Part shown: positions 60,054 to 64,000 of the stretch, one piece after another
Layout: every line of letters starts with the position of its first letter
Position numbering within the stretch: position 1 is the first letter of the stretch
Source: Streptomyces sp. HD
GTDB lineage: Bacteria > Actinomycetota > Actinomycetes > Streptomycetales > Streptomycetaceae
Assembly: GCF_028369295.1 (NCBI RefSeq)
Contig: NZ_JAQMYP010000047.1
Span: 18,234 to 82,233 of the forward strand
Direction: 5' to 3'
DNA: 64,000 bases
Position numbers and translations under genes: made by a program
The notes under the pieces: model-generated
What the model was told of the DNA's origin: nothing
Databases searched by the model: none
What the model saw: the letters and a program-made list of their open reading frames with translations, nothing else

Positions 60054-61142
60054 TCAGCGGGTGCCGAGCAGGGTGCGCCAGGTCTCCGGGCCGATGACGC
60101 CGTCGACCTGCAAGTGGTGGTTCTCCTGGAAGGCGACCGCCGCCGACTTCGTGTTCGAGCCGAACGCGCCGTCGACCGCGAGGCCGTAGCCGTAGACGTT
60201 CAGCTGCGTCTGCGCTGCCTTCACCGCCTGGCCGGACGAGCCGTACTGCACCGTCTCGATCAGCTTGGACCAGGTGTTCGGGCCGATGACGCCGTCAGCG
60301 GCCAGGGACCGGGACTCCTGGAACTGGATCACCGCGGAGCGGGTCTTCGGGCCGAAGATGCCGTCGGCCTCGACCGTGTAGCCCCGCGCGGTCAGCAGCT
60401 GCTGGGCGGACCGCACGTCCGCACCCTTGGAACCGCTCTGGAGGATCGGCCAGGAGACACCCGGGGACGGGAGCTGCCCGCCGCCACCGCCGTCACCCAG
60501 CTTGAGCGGGCGGAAGGGGTCGTAGTTGTCACTGCCGATCCCGTACGCGAGCTGGCGGTGGGTCGTGCCGTACGTACCGCGCTGCTCGTACGCCCAGTAG
60601 GCGCTGTGCGACGTGTCGGCCCACTTCTCGAAGATCACCACGTGACGGAAATCGCCGTCAGTGGTGCTGTAGTCGATCAGCAGGTCACCCTTCTTGAGCT
60701 GACTCACGCTGCTGAGCCGCGTGGTGACGCGCGAGTCGGCCAGCCCAACGGTGTTCAGGCCGGGCTGCCCCAGCCCGAGCGCCATGGAGACATAGCCGGA
60801 GCAGTCCTGGCGGTAGCCGTCCTTCCAAGTGCGCTCCATGCTGTAGGGGACCGGGCCTCCACTGTTGGCCGTGAGCCAGGTACGGGCCCGGTTGATCATC
60901 GTGTCGCCCGAGAGCGTGGCCGTAGCCATGGTCGACAGCTCGCTGACCTGGGTGACGAGCTTGCTGTCGGCCTCGGGCTCGGGCCCGTAGTCGGTCTCCT
61001 TCTGGGTGGCGACCGTCGCCAGCTCCGAGGAGTCGCTGTCGGCGAGCGACGGTGTGACGGCGATTGCGGCCGCGACACCTCCGGCGGCGACACCTATGAG
61101 AGTGACCCGCGCGCGGCGCGTGAGTCGGCTGCGAAGAGACAT
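60054..61142 (-). CDS. Secreted NlpC/P60-like hydrolase with two peptidoglycan-binding domains
   Basis: A 362-residue exported protein. The signal peptide (RSRLTRRARVTLIGVAAGGVAAAIAV, cleavage near SLAD) is followed by a cysteine-peptidase-like domain with YRQDCSGYVSMALGL (Cys114) and DFRHVVIFEKW (His167), the order seen in NlpC/P60 and CHAP-type amidases. Two peptidoglycan-binding type 1 domains come last (GSKGADVRSAQQLLTARGYTVEADGIFG; GSSGQAVKAAQTQLNVYGYGLAVDGAFG). It likely cleaves or remodels wall peptides or amides. ATG 61142 follows GGGGAATC. It lies next to a second wall-binding protein gene and opposite two membrane-anchored regulator-like genes. Confidence 0.85.
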   Translation of the reverse strand: MSLRSRLTRRARVTLIGVAAGGVAAAIAVTPSLADSDSSELATVATQKETDYGPEPEADSKLVTQVSELSTMATATLSGDTMINRARTWLTANSGGPVPYSMERTWKDGYRQDCSGYVSMALGLGQPGLNTVGLADSRVTTRLSSVSQLKKGDLLIDYSTTDGDFRHVVIFEKWADTSHSAYWAYEQRGTYGTTHRQLAYGIGSDNYDPFRPLKLGDGGGGGQLPSPGVSWPILQSGSKGADVRSAQQLLTARGYTVEADGIFGPKTRSAVIQFQESRSLAADGVIGPNTWSKLIETVQYGSSGQAVKAAQTQLNVYGYGLAVDGAFGSNTKSAAVAFQENHHLQVDGVIGPETWRTLLGTR

Positions 61143-61237
61143 GATTCCCCGTATTCCTTTTGTTGTGGCACGCCGAGCCGAGCGGGCCGGCCAGGCGGTT
61201 TCGTCCGGATCACCGGGCGGACCGGAGGGACACACGA

Positions 61238-61269
61238 GGCCCGTCCCTTCCTGCATGAGGGGACGGGCC
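61238..61269 (-). terminator. Terminator of the small peptidoglycan-binding protein gene
   Basis: GGCCCGTCCC (61238-61247) pairs with GGGACGGGCC (61260-61269) around a 12-base loop, 29 bp past the 3' end of the leftward gene. Confidence 0.72.
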
Positions 61270-61297
61270 GCGGCGGGTTCGTGGGAGGGCTGGTCCG

Positions 61298-61744
61298 TCA
61301 GAGCCTGTTGGCCCACGTCTTGAACGCCGACCTGGTCCCGTCGCCGGCGCTGCCGTCGATCGCGCCGTTGTAGTCGCCGTTGGCCTTCAGCAGGCGCTGC
61401 AGCGCCTTGATCGTGTTGGGGCCGACGATTCCGTCGATCGCGTCGTCGTAGCCCCAGTACTTCGCCAGGCAGCGCTGGAACGCCTTCCAGCTGTTGGTGC
61501 CGAGGTACCCGTCGATCGCGTCGTTGTAGTCCCAGTGCGTCGCCAGCCAGCGCTGGACGTTCCGGGCCTCCTCCCGGGTCAGCCCCAGGTTCTGCACCGC
61601 GAGCGGCGTGACGGCCTTGGCGCTCGCCGCCTGCTGCTGGGCCGGCGCGGGAGCCGCCATGGCCGTGCCCGCGGTGGCCAGGCCGCCGGCGGCGATCCCG
61701 ACGGCGGTGGTGACACTGACGAGTGCCTTGGTGAGAGTTCGCAT
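61298..61744 (-). CDS. Small secreted peptidoglycan-binding protein
   Basis: A 148-residue exported protein. The signal peptide (RTLTKALVSVTTAVGIAAGGLATAGTAMA) is cleaved before APAPAQQQ. The mature part carries three related units (DYNDAIDGYLGTNSWKAFQ; GYDDAIDGIVGPNTIKALQ; DYNGAIDGSAGDGTRSAF), each with the DG-x-x-G-xx-T/S pattern of peptidoglycan-binding type 1 folds, and no catalytic domain. It should coat or bind the cell wall. ATG 61744 has GGAGGGG upstream. It is transcribed away from the helix-turn-helix pair and has its own terminator before the hydrolase gene. Confidence 0.85.
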   Translation of the reverse strand: MRTLTKALVSVTTAVGIAAGGLATAGTAMAAPAPAQQQAASAKAVTPLAVQNLGLTREEARNVQRWLATHWDYNDAIDGYLGTNSWKAFQRCLAKYWGYDDAIDGIVGPNTIKALQRLLKANGDYNGAIDGSAGDGTRSAFKTWANRL

Positions 61745-62077
61745 GCTGTTCCCCTCCGTTGACGTGCGTTGGTCGGAGCCGACCGCACCGGCCGGCTCCG
61801 CAACGAGACTGCGGGTTCGGCGTGGTGTTCAGCCACAGCTGACGCGGAAGTGACCTCATCCCGGGACGTCCCGTGCACTGACCTGCGGGGATGTCGCCCG
61901 CGAGTCCCTGCGGCGGGACTGCGGCGGGACTACAACAAGAGGGAATGGCTGATTCCGCGCCAGGGCTGGGCCGTACAGGGTTGCGTGCCCGCTCTGTGAT
62001 CCCCGTGACAGCTGATGCAGAATGAGGCCGGGACACGGGGGGGCCAGACCAGCGGCCCTGGCGCGAGCGGGGGGAAC
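61745..62077. other. 333-bp divergent promoter region of the wall-binding/regulator cassette
   Basis: It separates the leftward small wall-binding gene from the rightward helix-turn-helix pair and must hold both promoters. It has a repeated GCGGCGGGACT (about 61910-61931), but no palindrome or promoter consensus that I can defend. Confidence 0.4.
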
Positions 62078-62878
62078 ATGTCGCGTTGGAAAGAGCTGCC
62101 TGCTGAACTGCATCCACACGTTCACCAGTTGATCGTGCGATTGCGCAAACTGAAGGACCACAGCGAACTGAGCACCCGTCAACTGGCCGCGAAGACCGGG
62201 TACAGCGCGAAGTCGTGGCAGCGATATCTGAACGGCAGGTCTCTGCCGCCCCGGGAGGCCGTCGAGGCGATGGCCCGCGTCGGCGGTGACGATCCGTCCC
62301 GGCTGCTGGTGATGCACGAGATCGCCGCCCAACGCTGGGCGGAGGGACGGGTGGTCACCACCGACGCCACCGAGAACCTCTCCACGACACCGGCACACCC
62401 CCCGACGACGGAGCAGCAGCCGGCCGGGCGTCACCTGCGCGCCGCGGTCACGGCGGGAGCCGTGGTCACGGCGCTGTCCGTCTCCGCGGCGCTCCTGCTG
62501 GCCGTGCGGCTCACCGAGGCCCGTGCCCAGCTCGCGCACGACCGCGGCGACGCTGTCACGACGGCCCCGGCCACCGTGTCGGCGTCCTTCGTGCCGGTCA
62601 TCTACACCTGCCGGCTTGAGCAGCGTGACGGCCGCTGGTCCGCGGGCCTGAGCCCGACCACGGACATCCTCCTGTCCAACACCCAAGTGGGGCTCGAAGT
62701 GGCCGAGGCGCAGTGCCTGCTGGGCCGGGCGGGCACCGCGCCGGGGGAGATCGACGGCGTCTTCGGCCCGAAGACGCGGCGGGCGGTCGAGCGCATGCAG
62801 AAGCGGAACGGGCTGATCGTGAACGGAGTCATCGACCCGCCCACCTGGCAGGCCCTGCGGGAGGCGGATCCGAAGTGA
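62078..62878 (+). CDS. Membrane-anchored Xre-type helix-turn-helix protein with external peptidoglycan-binding domain
   Basis: A 266-residue protein with three parts. First is a cytoplasmic helix-turn-helix (about 30-68: LSTRQLAAKTGYSAKSWQRYLNGRSLPP). One membrane helix follows at about 121-144 (RAAVTAGAVVTALSVSAALL). The external region of about 120 residues carries a peptidoglycan-binding type 1 domain at about 203-262 (EVAEAQCLLGRAGTAPGEIDGVFGPKTRRAVERM) and cysteines at 178 and 213. This is the layout of a one-component membrane-bound transcription factor that could read the state of the wall. GGGGGGAAC precedes ATG 62078. Its stop overlaps the next gene (GTGA). Target genes may be the adjacent wall-protein genes; this is inference. 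Confidence 0.82.
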   Translation: MSRWKELPAELHPHVHQLIVRLRKLKDHSELSTRQLAAKTGYSAKSWQRYLNGRSLPPREAVEAMARVGGDDPSRLLVMHEIAAQRWAEGRVVTTDATENLSTTPAHPPTTEQQPAGRHLRAAVTAGAVVTALSVSAALLLAVRLTEARAQLAHDRGDAVTTAPATVSASFVPVIYTCRLEQRDGRWSAGLSPTTDILLSNTQVGLEVAEAQCLLGRAGTAPGEIDGVFGPKTRRAVERMQKRNGLIVNGVIDPPTWQALREADPK

Positions 62879-63765
62879 CCGCGGAACACACCCGGCTGTA
62901 CGCGGCGCTGCGGGAGCTGCGGGCCGGTGCGGGGCTGAGTCTGGCGGCGCTGGCGGAGCGGACGGCGTACAGCAAGTCCTCGTGGGAGCGCTACCTCAAC
63001 GGCAAGAGCCTGCCTCCTCGCCAGGCCGTACAGGAACTGTGCCGGCTCGCGAACGAACCGGACGGGCGGCTGCTGGCCCTGTGGGAGATCGCCGAGTCGC
63101 ACTGGAGCGGACGCGCGGTGGCCCCCGCGCCCGCCCCTCCCGCGGACGAGTCGCCGCGGCCACATCCTCAGGAGGCGCCGCCGCCCGCCGGAACCGAGCG
63201 GCGGCACCTGCGCAGGGGCAGGCTCCTGGTGGTGCTGGCATCGGCGTACACCGTGATCGTCGGTGGTACTGCGGCCCTGCTGTTCCTCCTGCTGCCGGAC
63301 TCGGAGGCTCAGGAGGACGAACCGCTGCCGGCCTCCGTCCCGTTCTCCCTCGCTCCCCAATGCCACGGAGCCGCCTGCGAGGGCCGGGACCCGATGCGCC
63401 TGATCTGCGGCATCGGCCCCGAGACCCTCGCCTCGCACCGCACTGCCACCGGCGCCCATGTCGAGCTGCGCTACAACAAGAAGTGCGGCGCGAGCTGGGC
63501 CCGGATCTGGTGGACCGAGATCGGCGACCGGGTGGACGTCACGGCAGGCGGCCCGACCCACGGCGTGCGCATCAGGAACAAGGACGACGCGGCGACCTTC
63601 ATCTATACCGAGATGACCGAAGTCCGTCCCGGCAGCACCGTCCGGGCCTGCTTCCGGCCCGCGTCGGCCGACGGCGAACGGGAGTGCTTCGAGGCCCGCG
63701 TGGGCGGGGCCGCCACCACGACCCGGCCGCCCTCACCACCAGTAGCGTCAGGCCCTCGTGAGTAG
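62875..63765 (+). CDS. Membrane-anchored Xre-type helix-turn-helix protein with external DUF2690 domain
   Basis: A 296-residue paralogue of the preceding protein in its N-terminal half: helix-turn-helix at about 20-58 (LSLAALAERTAYSKSSWERYLNGKSLPPRQ), a Pro-rich linker, and a membrane helix at about 117-140 (VVLASAYTVIVGGTAALLFLLL). The external part differs and fits DUF2690: CHGAACEGRDPMRLICGIG, a beta-rich domain with ELRYNKKCGASWARIWWTEIGDRVDV, then ACFRPAS and ECFEARV, giving several Cys pairs for disulfides. The GTG start lies inside the stop of the first gene, so the two proteins are made together and may form a heteromeric sensor-regulator. Ligand and target are unknown. Confidence 0.82.
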   Translation: MTAEHTRLYAALRELRAGAGLSLAALAERTAYSKSSWERYLNGKSLPPRQAVQELCRLANEPDGRLLALWEIAESHWSGRAVAPAPAPPADESPRPHPQEAPPPAGTERRHLRRGRLLVVLASAYTVIVGGTAALLFLLLPDSEAQEDEPLPASVPFSLAPQCHGAACEGRDPMRLICGIGPETLASHRTATGAHVELRYNKKCGASWARIWWTEIGDRVDVTAGGPTHGVRIRNKDDAATFIYTEMTEVRPGSTVRACFRPASADGERECFEARVGGAATTTRPPSPPVASGPRE

Positions 63766-63949
63766 CGTCCGGCCCTCGGGCGTGTCCATGCCGAAGTCGG
63801 GAATTCTCAGTGGGAGGTAGGCGGGTGGGGTGCCGTCGGTGGTGGTCGAAGCCAGCCTCGAACCCCCGCAAGAGGCCAAGCCAGTGCTTGCCGTTCCTCT
63901 GGCCCAGTGGGAGACGCCGGCCATGGCGAGGGTGACGGGGTGCTTGCGT
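63766..63949. other. End region with no gene called
   Basis: 184 bp after the last gene. A minus-strand frame (about 63800-63890, reading WLGLLRGFEAGF) may be the end of another protein or a remnant, but it continues across the stop region of the previous gene without support, so I do not call it. Confidence 0.35.

Positions 63950-64000
<51 letters not shown>

Noticed and set aside
60054..62117. Single very long frame covering both wall-binding genes
   Set aside because: The upstream half is a shadow of the 61298-61744 gene. A proper signal peptide and ribosome site place the start at 61142.

Overview
This window is chromosomal DNA from a Streptomyces species. The evidence is the very high G+C content with G/C-biased third codon positions, frequent GTG and TTG starts, and many four-base start/stop overlaps. 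The gene set is also diagnostic: whiH next to hrdB, sepH, cutRS, a patA with an N-terminal acetyltransferase domain, and many genes named only by actinobacterial DUFs. From memory, the order matches the core region of S. coelicolor around hrdB. The right part (inositol monophosphatase, DUF4193, DUF3093, dut, DUF3710, OB-fold, DUF3159, two TrkA proteins, K+ permease, RNA methyltransferase) matches the M. tuberculosis block running from sigA to Rv2689c. I found no rRNA, tRNA, CRISPR array, intact prophage or intact insertion sequence.

Left part (1-26 kb): a partial membrane protein; the sporulation regulator whiH; the principal sigma factor hrdB; a secreted trypsin-like protease; topoisomerase IV (parE at 5.2 kb, parC at 18.7 kb); a solute:sodium symporter with its DUF485 partner, convergent with a CitA/DcuS-type two-component system; an iron-box-linked sucrase/ferredoxin-like protein; a divergent citrate synthase pair in which one member carries an N-terminal DNA-binding domain; a CobW GTPase; a catalytic/non-catalytic M16 peptidase pair; and an M23 cell-wall hydrolase behind a c-di-AMP (ydaO) riboswitch.

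Middle part (26-45 kb): HPr of the PTS, the acyltransferase PatA, a short run with DUF5998, a phosphodiesterase and thymidine kinase, a rhodanese, the FtsZ regulator sepH, a sugar-lactone oxidase translationally coupled to an MFS transporter, ferrochelatase, inositol monophosphatase, and the CutRS secretion-stress system followed by a structured leader and a DUF4193 gene.

Right part (45-64 kb): dut with its DUF neighbours, an alginate lyase-like secreted protein, a kdpDE sensor pair without kdpABC, and a potassium module (two RCK/TrkA proteins divergent from a KimA-like permease, with a previously unlisted 32-residue membrane peptide between them). After an RNA methyltransferase come small mobile-element-like remnants and a cassette of four genes: two secreted peptidoglycan-binding proteins facing two membrane-anchored helix-turn-helix proteins. 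One of the latter carries a peptidoglycan-binding domain outside the membrane. This cassette is my best candidate for an undescribed signalling system. The last 51 bases are a poly-G/poly-C run that looks like an assembly artefact.
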